64,000 bases of DNA, taken from positions 3,284,511 through 3,348,510 of the forward strand of contig NZ_JAGYPJ010000001.1 of the NCBI RefSeq assembly GCF_018343695.1. The letters run 5' to 3'. The stretch is from Lederbergia citrisecunda. Its GTDB lineage: Bacteria; Bacillota; Bacilli; Bacillales; Bacillaceae_C. Under the pieces are notes generated by a model. It searched no databases, had not been told where the DNA came from, and saw only the letters and a list, made by a program, of their open reading frames with translations. Position numbers and translations under genes: made by a program. Positions 9,301 to 17,261 of this stretch are shown one piece after another; position 1 is the stretch's first letter; every line of letters begins with the position of its first letter.

Positions 9301-10260
9301 TTACCCAATCGAAATCATACGCTCAATAGCAAGTTTCGCTCTTTCAGCTGTCTCCTCTGGAACCGTAATAATATGCTTGTTTTCTTTTAAAGCATCTAAA
9401 ACTTTTTCAAGTGTAATCATTTTCATAAAGGGACAAACGGCAGTCCGATTTGCCGGAATGAATCGTTTTTCAGGATTTTGTTTTTGCATTTGATGAATAA
9501 TCCCTACTTCTGTTGCTACAATGAATTCTTCTGCCTGCGATTGTTTAGAGTGTTTGAGCATGTTGCCCGTAGATAAAATATGAGTTTTATTTTTTGGCAA
9601 AATACCCTCTGACATTAAATACATACTGGAAGTAGAACAGCCGCATTCAGGATGGACGAGCAACTCGGCTTCTGGATGTTGTGTAAGAACGTCGTCTACA
9701 TGCTCCGGAGCTATTCCTGCGTGCACGTGGCATTCTCCCATCCAAATGTGCATGTTTTCACGACCTGTTTCACGCTGTACAAAAGATCCCAGGAACATAT
9801 CCGGTAAGAAAAGGATCTCTTTATCTTCGGGGATCGATCGGACAATGTCGACAGCATTGGAAGAAGTACAGCAATAGTCACTTAGTGCCTTCACTTCAGC
9901 AGTTGTATTCACATATGCAACGACTACGGCATCAGGGTGCTCGGCTTTCCATTCGCGAAGCTGGTCTGCTGTAATCGAATCAGCTAAAGAGCAGCCTGCG
10001 TCAAGGTCTGGAAGAAGCACCGTTTTCTCAGGGTTCAACATAGCGGCGGTTTCTGCCATAAAATGCACACCACAGAACACGATCACATCAGCTGAAGTTT
10101 CCGCGGCAGCACGTGCTAGCGCAAGGGAATCCCCCAACACGTCGGCAATATCTTGAATCTCTGGAAGTTCATAATTGTGAGCGAGCAAAATAGCATTACG
10201 TTTTTTCTTCCATTCTTGAATATCTTCAATAATATGGCTTTTGGTTTCAATCATTGTCAT
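9301..10260 (-). CDS. nadA: Quinolinate synthase A
   Basis: 319 residues. Condenses iminoaspartate (made by NadB) with dihydroxyacetone phosphate to quinolinate, using a [4Fe-4S] cluster. The three expected cluster cysteines are visible: Cys90 (DLDAGCSLAD), Cys177 (WMGECHVH) and Cys276 (RTAVCPFM). LLAHNYELPEIQ near the start and FCGVHFMAETA are substrate-site motifs. The protein is of the shorter type (about 300-350 residues); B. subtilis NadA is about 50 residues longer. It is the last gene of nadB-nadC-nadA, 21 bases after nadC, with a good ribosome site. Intact. Confidence 0.93.
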   Translation of the reverse strand: MTMIETKSHIIEDIQEWKKKRNAILLAHNYELPEIQDIADVLGDSLALARAAAETSADVIVFCGVHFMAETAAMLNPEKTVLLPDLDAGCSLADSITADQLREWKAEHPDAVVVAYVNTTAEVKALSDYCCTSSNAVDIVRSIPEDKEILFLPDMFLGSFVQRETGRENMHIWMGECHVHAGIAPEHVDDVLTQHPEAELLVHPECGCSTSSMYLMSEGILPKNKTHILSTGNMLKHSKQSQAEEFIVATEVGIIHQMQKQNPEKRFIPANRTAVCPFMKMITLEKVLDALKENKHIITVPEETAERAKLAIERMISIG

Positions 10261-10281
10261 ATTGAACGTTCCTCTCTATTG

Positions 10282-11121
10282 TTATTTTTCAACGGCAACT
10301 TTGACACTAATATCAAGCGCTTTAAATGAATGGGTTAAAAAACCAAGAGAAATATAATGAACACCCGAATCGCGATAGGAAGCCAAATTGTTTAAATTTA
10401 TCCCTCCGGACGCTTCCGTTACAATATGTGCAGGCACTAGCTTGATCAATTCCTTTATTTCTTCAGGAGTACGATTATCAAACATGATGACATCTGCACC
10501 CGCTTCGACCGCTTCTATTACTTGCTCTTTTGACTCCGTCTCCACTTCAATTTTCACCATATGGCCAGCGTTTTCTCTCACTAACTCCACCGCACGTTTG
10601 ATAGAGCCAGCGAATGATATATGGTTATCTTTTATCATGACACCGTCATAAAGACCAAAACGATGATTATATCCCCCACCAGTACGAACAGCATATTTTT
10701 CAAGCATTCGAAGGCCTGGTGTTGTTTTTCTCGTATCGCAAATCCTCGTAAACGAGCTATCAAGCGTTTCTACTGCTTTTCGTGTTAATGTCGCAATTCC
10801 GCTCATACGCTGAACAAGATTTAAAACAACCCTCTCTCCTTTTAAAAGAGCTGAAACTTCCCCTGACACAGCAGCTAATTGCTGTCCTACTTCAATTAGT
10901 TCACCATCTTTGACAAATAACTGAATTTCAATTTGAGAATCTAAAACGTGAAAACCCGTCTTAATGATGTCCTCACCACAAAAAATCCCGTCTTCTTTCG
11001 CAAGAAAAACAATTTCCCCTTTTGGATTGTTTGAAAAAATCAAATCTGTTGTAACATCCCGTTCTCCAATATCTTCAATAAAAAATTGCTCAATTAACGA
11101 GCGCAGCTTCACCTTGTTCAT
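10282..11121 (-). CDS. nadC: Nicotinate-nucleotide diphosphorylase (carboxylating), quinolinate phosphoribosyltransferase
   Basis: 279 residues. Converts quinolinate and PRPP to nicotinate mononucleotide, third step of de novo NAD synthesis. Family motifs: EDIGERDVTTDL near the N-terminus, the RKTTPGLRMLEKYAV substrate-binding segment, GGGYNHRFGLYDGVMIKDNH, EVET and MFDNRTPEE, and the C-terminal ASGGINLNNL phosphate-binding loop. The start overlaps the end of nadB by 32 bases, a sign of tight co-expression. Intact and of normal length. Confidence 0.95.
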   Translation of the reverse strand: MNKVKLRSLIEQFFIEDIGERDVTTDLIFSNNPKGEIVFLAKEDGIFCGEDIIKTGFHVLDSQIEIQLFVKDGELIEVGQQLAAVSGEVSALLKGERVVLNLVQRMSGIATLTRKAVETLDSSFTRICDTRKTTPGLRMLEKYAVRTGGGYNHRFGLYDGVMIKDNHISFAGSIKRAVELVRENAGHMVKIEVETESKEQVIEAVEAGADVIMFDNRTPEEIKELIKLVPAHIVTEASGGINLNNLASYRDSGVHYISLGFLTHSFKALDISVKVAVEK

Positions 11122-12658
11122 GATAGATCTCCACTTCTCCTTTATGCTTCTGAATGATTAGTTTCTTGCACCAAATCTCATCTTCATATGGAAAATCACT
11201 TCTAAAATGCCCACCGCGACTTTCTGTCCTAGTTAATGCTGCTTCCGTGATCAGGCAAGCATTGATATACATAAAAATAGCTTGAATATCTTGTACTGAA
11301 TAAGAATCAAGGATTGATAATTCATTTACATTTAACTGTTTCAGCCAATCTATTTGTTTTTCTAAAAGTTCTATAGATCGGACGATACCGACTCTTTTCA
11401 TCATCGTATCCTTTAAGGTTTCAACATCTAGGAGGAATGTTTTTTTAACATGTTGTGTTTGACACGGCTTAGTAAACTCCGGAATTGGGTATTTTTTTGG
11501 ATTTGAATTAATGAATTCCGCAAGCTTTTTCCCTTGATAAAGCCCTTCTAAAAGAGAATTACTCGCCAAGCGATTGGCGCCGTGGAGACCGGTACAAGAA
11601 GCCTCGCCGATTGCAAACAGTCCTTCTAGAGAGGAGCGACCAATTAAATCCGTTTTGATGCCCCCCATTAAAAAATGACTGCCTGGTACGACTGGAATTT
11701 TTCCCTCTGAAAGATCAATTCCACTTTTTTGGCACATAACTGTAATTGAAGGAAACCTATTTTCAAAGTTTTTGATATTCCTAATATCCAGGTAAACTTC
11801 ATGTCCCCTTTCGATAACATTTAAAATAGTTTGGGAAACAACATGTCTTGGAGCTAGGTCTTTTAATGGATGGATGCCTTCCATAATCGGAGTTCCGTCT
11901 TCAGTAATTAAAATCGCTCCTTCCCCTCTAACTGCCTCTGAAATCAACCCTTTCGTTTCCCCGTCTTTATATAGAAGGGTTGGATGAAATTGCACAAATT
12001 CCATATCTACAATTTCTACACCAGCCAAATACGCCATCGCTATCCCGTCGCCTGTCACGGTGGGAGCATTGGAAGTAAAGGAATAAACTTGCCCACATCC
12101 ACCAGTCGCAAGAACGACATAATTAGCATGAAAAAATTGAATATTGCCCTTTTCGTTTTTGGCTTTTACACCAATACAGTGCTTCTGATTTTGATCTACG
12201 ATTAACTCGTAAGCAAAAATGTTCTCTTCAACTGTTATATTTCCTGCTAGATTCCTAATCAGGTGCTCTATTAAATGCTTTCCTGTTGCATCGCCGCCAC
12301 TATGAACGATTCGACTTTTACTATGAGCTCCTTCCAGTCCAAGGTGTAAAGCCCCATCTTGATCCTTATCAAAAAGATTAAAGAAGCCGCTAATTAGTGA
12401 TGGCGCTTCGTTCAATATTTCACGAACTGAAGCATCGTTATTGTGAAATCTTCCCGCTTCAAGAGTATCGGCGAAATGCTTCAAAGGGTCGTCCCCTAGC
12501 CCGATAGCGGCCGCTATGCCACCTTGCGCCAAATAAGAATTGGCATTTTTTATTGTAGACTTTGTGATAATCATCACTTTCTTATCACGTCTTAACAAAG
12601 TGGCAAGTTGTAAAGCCGCAACCCCACTTCCAACAATAAGCACATCATACATTTCCAT
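11090..12658 (-). CDS. nadB: L-aspartate oxidase
   Basis: 522 residues. FAD enzyme that oxidises L-aspartate to iminoaspartate, first step of de novo NAD synthesis. The N-terminal FAD Rossmann motif is VLIVGSGVAALQLA; SYLAQGGIAAAIG, HSGGDATGKHLIEHL, EFVQFHPTLL, EAVRGEGA, and GLHGANRLASNSLLEGL are conserved blocks of the succinate dehydrogenase/L-aspartate oxidase family, with the last binding FAD. The start at 12658 (ATGGAAATG) is chosen because GGAGG lies eight bases before it; a longer frame upstream has no ribosome site. In B. subtilis nadB lies beside nifS and the regulator nadR; neither is found here. A possible NadR/NiaR operator lies just upstream. Confidence 0.94.
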   Translation of the reverse strand: MEMYDVLIVGSGVAALQLATLLRRDKKVMIITKSTIKNANSYLAQGGIAAAIGLGDDPLKHFADTLEAGRFHNNDASVREILNEAPSLISGFFNLFDKDQDGALHLGLEGAHSKSRIVHSGGDATGKHLIEHLIRNLAGNITVEENIFAYELIVDQNQKHCIGVKAKNEKGNIQFFHANYVVLATGGCGQVYSFTSNAPTVTGDGIAMAYLAGVEIVDMEFVQFHPTLLYKDGETKGLISEAVRGEGAILITEDGTPIMEGIHPLKDLAPRHVVSQTILNVIERGHEVYLDIRNIKNFENRFPSITVMCQKSGIDLSEGKIPVVPGSHFLMGGIKTDLIGRSSLEGLFAIGEASCTGLHGANRLASNSLLEGLYQGKKLAEFINSNPKKYPIPEFTKPCQTQHVKKTFLLDVETLKDTMMKRVGIVRSIELLEKQIDWLKQLNVNELSILDSYSVQDIQAIFMYINACLITEAALTRTESRGGHFRSDFPYEDEIWCKKLIIQKHKGEVEIYHEQGEAALVN

Positions 12659-12677
12659 GATGAAAGCCTCCAAATAG

Positions 12678-12695
12678 TTTACAGGTGTCTTGACA
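12678..12695 (-). promoter_or_regulatory. Candidate NadR/NiaR (YrxA) operator before nadB
   Basis: The minus strand carries TGTCAAGACACCTGTAAA twenty bases before the nadB start. From memory, the niacin-responsive repressor NiaR/NadR of Bacillus binds sites built from similar TGTC/ACACCTGT words in front of nad genes. AT-rich promoter-like DNA lies just upstream (12696-12725). The match is from recall, not an alignment. Confidence 0.35.
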
Positions 12696-12932
12696 TATAT
12701 ATTTACACATATTGAATGTAAAAACAATATTTTTTTATATAAAAATCATGAAAGTAAAAAGTGGATCGAGAGAAGATTCATTTTGAGGGGATACTGTATT
12801 CATGATGTAACTGCTTTTCAATTATGCTCCTGAATCCTGTAATGATGATTCGTGACGAAACTCATCAATAATCTATTTTCATCGGGAATTGCGCCTTTAT
12901 TCTCGATGAAGTATAGGTCAAACTTATTTAAC

Positions 12933-12977
12933 AAAAAGAGCAAAGAACTCCCCTCTAGAAAGGAGCGTTCTTTGCTC
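12933..12977 (-). terminator. Terminator downstream of the 36-residue gene
   Basis: On the minus strand GAGCAAAGAAC (12967-12977 side) pairs with GTTCTTTGCTC (12938-12948 side), the stem being extended by CTCC/GGGG pairs, and is followed by TTTTTG. It lies about 47 bases after the stop of the small gene. Confidence 0.75.
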
Positions 12978-13023
12978 AAGAATAAAATTGGTATTATAGT
13001 TTATTGTTCATAACACGAAGGCT

Positions 13024-13134
13024 TTAGCTCCTTGTGCCTCTGGCATTAGATTTACCTTTTTTCTTTTGCTGTTCATCTGGTCGTTTTTCTTTACCATTTC
13101 GATTATTTTTATGTGCTTCTGAGTCTTTAACCAT
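13024..13134 (-). CDS. Small, very basic hydrophilic protein (36 residues)
   Basis: 36 residues starting MVKDSEAHKNNRNG and ending KSNARGTRS; about a third are Lys or Arg, with no hydrophobic stretch. GGAGG stands seven bases before the ATG and an independent terminator follows at 12977-12933, so it is a self-contained transcription unit. Its size and composition resemble the many minor, basic small proteins of Bacillus spores, but I cannot match it to a specific Ssp family and do not assign one. It would be missed by a length cutoff. Alternative: an untranslated small RNA; the excellent ribosome site argues against that. Confidence 0.6.
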   Translation of the reverse strand: MVKDSEAHKNNRNGKEKRPDEQQKKKGKSNARGTRS

Positions 13135-13455
13135 GTTATTCCCTCCGATGTCACTTAAGAATTATTACACTAGGAACATTTGTCGCTACATACAATTTAG
13201 ATATTTCTATCTTGACTTTATCCATAGTCAATATAACAACAAAAGTCAGTATTATCATATCCGGAATATGGCAAATTATTCAGCATGTCCATCAGCCTAT
13301 GTGCTGCATCGTTCCGTTCTTTTTTATGAATTAATCAAAAATTCAACTTTATCAATTGAAGGTTTATTCCTTATTATTGTGGAATACATATTATGTGACA
13401 CCATGGAGCGATAGCACAATATTGAACGACTAAAATTGATAATGGAGGTATGTTC
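13135..13455. other. Divergent intergenic region
   Basis: Lies between the small basic protein gene (minus) and the DJ-1 gene (plus). A TTGACT / AGTCAA dyad (13212-13217 and 13226-13231) followed by TATAAC is the only structure seen; it may be a promoter with an operator, but the 14-base spacing is too short for a normal sigma-A promoter. Confidence 0.35.
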
Positions 13456-14010
13456 ATGAGCAAAAAAGTGTTAATCATTACTGGTGATGCAGTAGAGGCA
13501 CTAGAAGTGTTCTATCCTTATTATCGCTGTTTGGAAGAGGGGTTCGAAACAACCATAGCTTCACCTTCTGTCAAAAAGCTGTATACAGTAAGTCATGATT
13601 TTGTCGAGGGAACGGAAACATATGTGGAAAAGCCAGCGTATGGTTTAGATTCTCATGTTGCTTTTGTGGATGTGGATCCTACGGAATATGATGGACTAAT
13701 CATACCTGGAGGACGTGCACCGGAATATATCCGTCTAGATGAATCTGTTCCAGTCATTGTCCGCCATTTCTTCGAGGAAAATAAGCCAGTAGGCGCTATC
13801 TGCCATGCGGCGCAGGTCCTTTCCGTCGTCCCCGATTTAATGAAAGGAAAAGAATATACAGCCTATATTGCCTGTAAACCGGATGTACAAGCATGCGGCG
13901 CAACGTATATTGATGAGCACTTGCACGTACACGAAAACCTTGTTTCCGGGCATGCTTGGCCCGATTTGCCAGGATTTATGCGTGAATTTATCCATCTATT
14001 AAACAAATGA
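13456..14010 (+). CDS. DJ-1/PfpI family protein
   Basis: 184 residues, single domain of the DJ-1/PfpI class I glutamine amidotransferase-like fold. The nucleophile elbow is GAICHAAQ with Cys116 followed by His117, as in PfpI-type proteins, and a conserved acidic residue is present in DAVEALE (Glu14). GLIIPGGRAPEYIR is the typical strand-turn before the elbow. Members act as intracellular peptidases, glyoxalases or protein deglycases; the substrate here is unknown. The second ATG (13456) is chosen as start because GGAGG lies seven bases before it and only one base before the first ATG. Monocistronic, ended by the hairpin at 14124. Confidence 0.85.
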   Translation: MSKKVLIITGDAVEALEVFYPYYRCLEEGFETTIASPSVKKLYTVSHDFVEGTETYVEKPAYGLDSHVAFVDVDPTEYDGLIIPGGRAPEYIRLDESVPVIVRHFFEENKPVGAICHAAQVLSVVPDLMKGKEYTAYIACKPDVQACGATYIDEHLHVHENLVSGHAWPDLPGFMREFIHLLNK

Positions 14011-14123
14011 TAGCAAAAAACACTCTTTTTTAAATAAATATTTCAGTAAGAAAAACAGACTGAGATGGAAGTTATAAATTATTGTAGATTAATATTTTGT
14101 TCGTTTTTAGTTGAATATAAGCC

Positions 14124-14173
14124 AAAAAGCTAGATAAGATATGTCACAATGAAATGTCTTATCCAGCTTTTTT
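14124..14173 (+). terminator. Terminator after the DJ-1 gene
   Basis: AAAAAGCT-GATAAGA (14124-14139) pairs with TCTTATC-AGCTTTTTT (14157-14173) with one mismatch and a T-run. Confidence 0.75.
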
Positions 14174-14228
14174 CGAAAAATGGAAATTTATAAAGGACAA
14201 GTTAACACCTCGACTAAACAGCTTGTAG

Positions 14229-14429
14229 AAGCTGACAAGGATTCTCGTGGACTTTACAATCAATTGCTTGCCAGAGTTTTCAGTCGGTTTTACCACATCT
14301 AGAATAAAAGATTTACATAACCATTTATCACATAATGGTGTTCAAGTTGAACCCATTCAAGACGATAACGGACAGCACCTTTTTTATTTCTACGATCCTA
14401 GCGGAAACAAACTGCAAGTCCATAACTAA
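14229..14429 (+). pseudogene. C-terminal half of a VOC (glyoxalase/bleomycin resistance) gene
   Basis: FSVGFTTSRIKDLHNHL, then EPIQDDNGQHLFYFYDPSGNK, is the C-terminal beta-alpha-beta-beta-beta module of a vicinal oxygen chelate protein, ending with the usual FYDPSGNKLQV. The preceding module is missing: an in-frame stop lies at 14226 and the DNA before it shows no VOC pattern. The next gene is a full-length VOC protein, so this may be the tail of a lost tandem copy. It has no plausible ribosome site. Confidence 0.65.
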
Positions 14430-14451
14430 ATTTGATGAGGGGGTTTTTAAA

Positions 14452-14856
14452 ATGGTACAGCAACAAACCGTTTCATATGTAAAAGGGATTAATTGTATTT
14501 ATCTACCCGTTTCCAATATCCACGAATCAGCTAAATGGTATACAGAAAACCTTCATTTAGAATTATTAAAAGAGGTACATGAACATTCCACACAGGCACA
14601 ACTGAAAATATCATCCGAACAGACCATATTTTTAATCAAGGTGGCTACTACCTTTAACCTTACTTATTTTGAAGTAGATGGAAACGAACAATGCGTTTTA
14701 ACACTAGAGGTACCAAATATCAAACAATTGCATGAAAAACTACGTGCCAACCTAATTGAAGTAGAGGATATTCAAGATAACCAAGGATGTGGATTGACAT
14801 TTGCCATAAAAGACCCCGATGGAAATAAAATTGATATTTGGGGTGGTTGGGCATAA
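14452..14856 (+). CDS. VOC family protein (glyoxalase/bleomycin resistance/dioxygenase superfamily)
   Basis: 134 residues with the paired beta-alpha-beta-beta-beta modules of the vicinal oxygen chelate superfamily: first module INCIYLPVSNIHESAKWYTENL, second ending IKDPDGNKIDIWGG. These small metal enzymes include glyoxalases, dioxygenases and antibiotic-binding proteins, and the actual substrate cannot be deduced. GAGGGGG is 10 bases before ATG 14452, so longer in-frame starts that overlap the relic are rejected. A BtrH-like gene follows after 31 bases on the same strand, so they may be co-transcribed. No disruption. Confidence 0.8.
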   Translation: MVQQQTVSYVKGINCIYLPVSNIHESAKWYTENLHLELLKEVHEHSTQAQLKISSEQTIFLIKVATTFNLTYFEVDGNEQCVLTLEVPNIKQLHEKLRANLIEVEDIQDNQGCGLTFAIKDPDGNKIDIWGGWA

Positions 14857-14887
14857 CAGTTTGGAAATTCTATTTGGAGGTGTATGT

Positions 14888-15937
14888 ATGCAAGACGATA
14901 TTCTACTAGACTCTAACAAAACGGTTAGGCTAGAAAATTACAAATTTAGCGGATTGGATGCTTCTCTAATAGGCGCGATTAAGTCTGTTATAGACTATTA
15001 CGAAATCCCTGTATCGACATCGTGGATATACGGCATGACGGGGTATGCTTTTTTACATGTACTGGATGAAGGTTTAGTTAAACCAAATGCTGGACCTCCA
15101 GAGCAAGAGATTTTTAAACTTGCTCGTAATATAGGTGTAGAGATTAATGGTCTACATGTTTATGCTGAAGGGGAAAACTTTAAAAACTTACAAGCGGAAG
15201 CATGGGAGAAAGCAAGAGTAGCATTAAACGCCAAACAACCCGTATTTGCAAAAAACATTGATATCCAAAACCAAACTTCCATTGTCTATGCTTATGATGA
15301 CATCGGTTATTATACCCATTCATGGCATACAGGGTATGAACACAGTGAAGATGTGATTCCTTGGAACTCACTAGGTCTTAGTCTTTGTCCTTGTATCAAC
15401 TGCGTGAATTCTCGAAAAGCATCTGGATACGAAAACCCGATGGGCGGTCTTATTTCTTTACATTGGGCTAACCCGATCGAAGCTGTTGACGAAATGACTG
15501 CTTTTAAAGAAGCTCTTACATATGTAATTCGATTGAACGAAGAAGGGATTTACAATTGGGAAGGTAAAACATATTTTGTTGGACAAAAAGCTTATGAACG
15601 CTGGTTAACGGCAATGGAAAACAATGATATTAACAAATATTATTTTAGCCTTTTCGTCGAGATTTTAAATGAAGGAAGACATCACGCAATTACATTCCTA
15701 ACAGAGATAAAAGAGAAGGTTCCTTCAATAAACGAACAACTTATCGATGAGGCAATTTCTACATACAGCGAGATTTCTTCCAGGTATAAAATTTTGAATA
15801 GCATGTATCCGTATGAGGAGCCGCCTGTCGTTGAAATGAAAGATAAAGAACAATGTATTGCGATTGTAAAAGAGTTGATGAGCTTAGAGGAAAAAGCAAT
15901 GACCACGCTTAAAGAAATCCATGCTTGTTTACCATAG
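14888..15937 (+). CDS. BtrH N-terminal-like (cysteine-peptidase-fold) protein, function unknown
   Basis: 349 residues, soluble. The N-terminal two-thirds resemble BtrH_N-like proteins, a papain-related fold first named from butirosin biosynthesis: an opening CxxA-type position is replaced here (SGLDASLIGAIKSVIDYY), then long stretches around WHTGYEHSEDVIPW and CPCINC. The C-terminal 130 residues are helical (DEMTAFKEALTYVIRLN, KAYERWLTAMENN), compatible with the DUF4872-like helical part of such proteins. The usual nucleophile cysteine is not obvious at the expected N-terminal position, so it may not be an acyltransferase. GGAGGTGT upstream supports the start. It follows the VOC gene. The family assignment is tentative. 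Confidence 0.5.
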   Translation: MQDDILLDSNKTVRLENYKFSGLDASLIGAIKSVIDYYEIPVSTSWIYGMTGYAFLHVLDEGLVKPNAGPPEQEIFKLARNIGVEINGLHVYAEGENFKNLQAEAWEKARVALNAKQPVFAKNIDIQNQTSIVYAYDDIGYYTHSWHTGYEHSEDVIPWNSLGLSLCPCINCVNSRKASGYENPMGGLISLHWANPIEAVDEMTAFKEALTYVIRLNEEGIYNWEGKTYFVGQKAYERWLTAMENNDINKYYFSLFVEILNEGRHHAITFLTEIKEKVPSINEQLIDEAISTYSEISSRYKILNSMYPYEEPPVVEMKDKEQCIAIVKELMSLEEKAMTTLKEIHACLP

Positions 15938-15986
15938 TTGCTGTGACGAATCGATTCAGTACAATCAATAAGGAAAAAAAAGTGGA

Positions 15987-16034
15987 AAAGCAGCAACGAC
16001 GTGTACAACTCAAACCACGTTCTTGCTGCTTTTT
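15987..16034. terminator. Bidirectional terminator between convergent genes
   Basis: AAAAGCAGCAA-GACGTG pairs with CACGT-CTTGCTGCTTTT around a 12-base loop; A-run on the left and T-run on the right suit both the BtrH-like gene (plus) and the hydrolase (minus). Confidence 0.85.
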
Positions 16035-16037
16035 ATA

Positions 16038-16901
16038 TTAGTCTAATAAAAAATCACTTACTAATGTATTAACGATATCTTTTTGTTCTGCAGGTAGACA
16101 ATGAGAGCAATAAGGGATTAATTTTGCTTTTATTTTTGGAAAACTACTTGCATAATCAATGGCTTTTTTAGTAGATGAATAAACTACTTCTTGTTCACCA
16201 ATTAGGACAAGCGTCTCAGGATCTAACCGCTCTAATTCCTGGCTTTCAAACACTCTCGGTACTACTCGCAATTGAATTTTTCCATATTTATAGCCTTTAT
16301 AAAATTGTTGATATAGTATTTCATCAGGTTCATTTTGCTTCGCATACATCCAATTATACAATCCTCTAAAAAAAAATGAGTTTTTCACTGTCATAGCTGG
16401 AAATAATTTAAAAGGGAATTTCCAATTTAGGCTAGCAAAACTCATAACGGGAGCAAGTAATACCAATTTCTTTACACGGTTAGAATTCAAACTGAATTGT
16501 AAAGAAACCCAGCCTCCCATTGAGTGACCAACTAGAAAAATATCATTTAAATTTAAAGCATCCAGTATTCCATTTAGCCAAGTATCAATATGCTCCGAGG
16601 AAGAGATGGGCTTCGTACATTCGCTTTTTCCAAAATCACCTATCATATCAATCGCAAATACTCTAAAATGTTGACTCCAAATAGGCGCATTAGCCAACCA
16701 CATCGTAGAGCTTACGGTCATACCGTGAATTAATACAAGTGGAGGAGCTTCCTCTGGCCCACATACTATAACATGCGTTTTTCCGAATGATGTATCTATA
16801 TACAAACTTTCCGTTTCCACATTCCATTGTTTTAGTGCGAGATCATAACTCTCATAATAGGATTGTTTTTTAACTTCATCATTAAATACTAAATAGGACA
16901 T
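16038..16901 (-). CDS. Alpha/beta hydrolase
   Basis: 287 residues of the alpha/beta hydrolase fold. HGMTVSSTMW is the oxyanion-side loop, GHSMGG (Ser127) the nucleophile elbow, DPETLVLIGEQEVV carries the acid-strand, and the catalytic His is probably in YCSHCLPAE (about residue 267). These features fit B. subtilis-like esterases of unknown substrate. No signal peptide or membrane helix, so cytoplasmic. The start at 16901 (MSYLVF) has GGTG five bases upstream; a longer in-frame version lacks any ribosome site. Single gene, with its terminator shared with the convergent gene. Confidence 0.82.
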   Translation of the reverse strand: MSYLVFNDEVKKQSYYESYDLALKQWNVETESLYIDTSFGKTHVIVCGPEEAPPLVLIHGMTVSSTMWLANAPIWSQHFRVFAIDMIGDFGKSECTKPISSSEHIDTWLNGILDALNLNDIFLVGHSMGGWVSLQFSLNSNRVKKLVLLAPVMSFASLNWKFPFKLFPAMTVKNSFFFRGLYNWMYAKQNEPDEILYQQFYKGYKYGKIQLRVVPRVFESQELERLDPETLVLIGEQEVVYSSTKKAIDYASSFPKIKAKLIPYCSHCLPAEQKDIVNTLVSDFLLD

Positions 16902-17213
16902 ATTACACCACAATTCTTTTAAATATTTCCATTTATATGAATAAATTACCATTTAGAAAGAATGCTAGCAAAAAAATATATGTTTTTTCCGTGAGAAATC
17001 TACTGTAAAAATAGTTTGTTTAGCCTATAAACGTCATATATACTGTTTTTTAAAAAGCAGAATAGTATGGTCTCGCTCTTTTTCCAATATAAAGCTTATA
17101 TGGTTATCATACGGGGAATTTCCGATGTTAAGGAGGGGATTTTTTCTCCCCTCCCCTTGAATTTCGTGGTGTTCCATCTAAATTTTATAGCGGCAGTGAA
17201 AATAGCCATCCTC

Positions 17214-17257
17214 ATAAAAAACAAAAGAACTGAGCAGAATTCAAGTGCTCAGTTCTT
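17214..17257 (-). terminator. Terminator of the acyltransferase gene
   Basis: AAGAACTGAGCA (17225-17236) pairs with TGCTCAGTTCTT (17246-17257); on the minus strand it is followed by TTTTGTTTTTT. Confidence 0.85.
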
Positions 17258-17261
17258 CAAT

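Noticed and set aside
13034-13414. 126-codon plus-strand frame starting inside the small basic gene
   Set aside because: It is antisense to the 36-residue gene at its start, has no ribosome site, and its composition is not protein-like.
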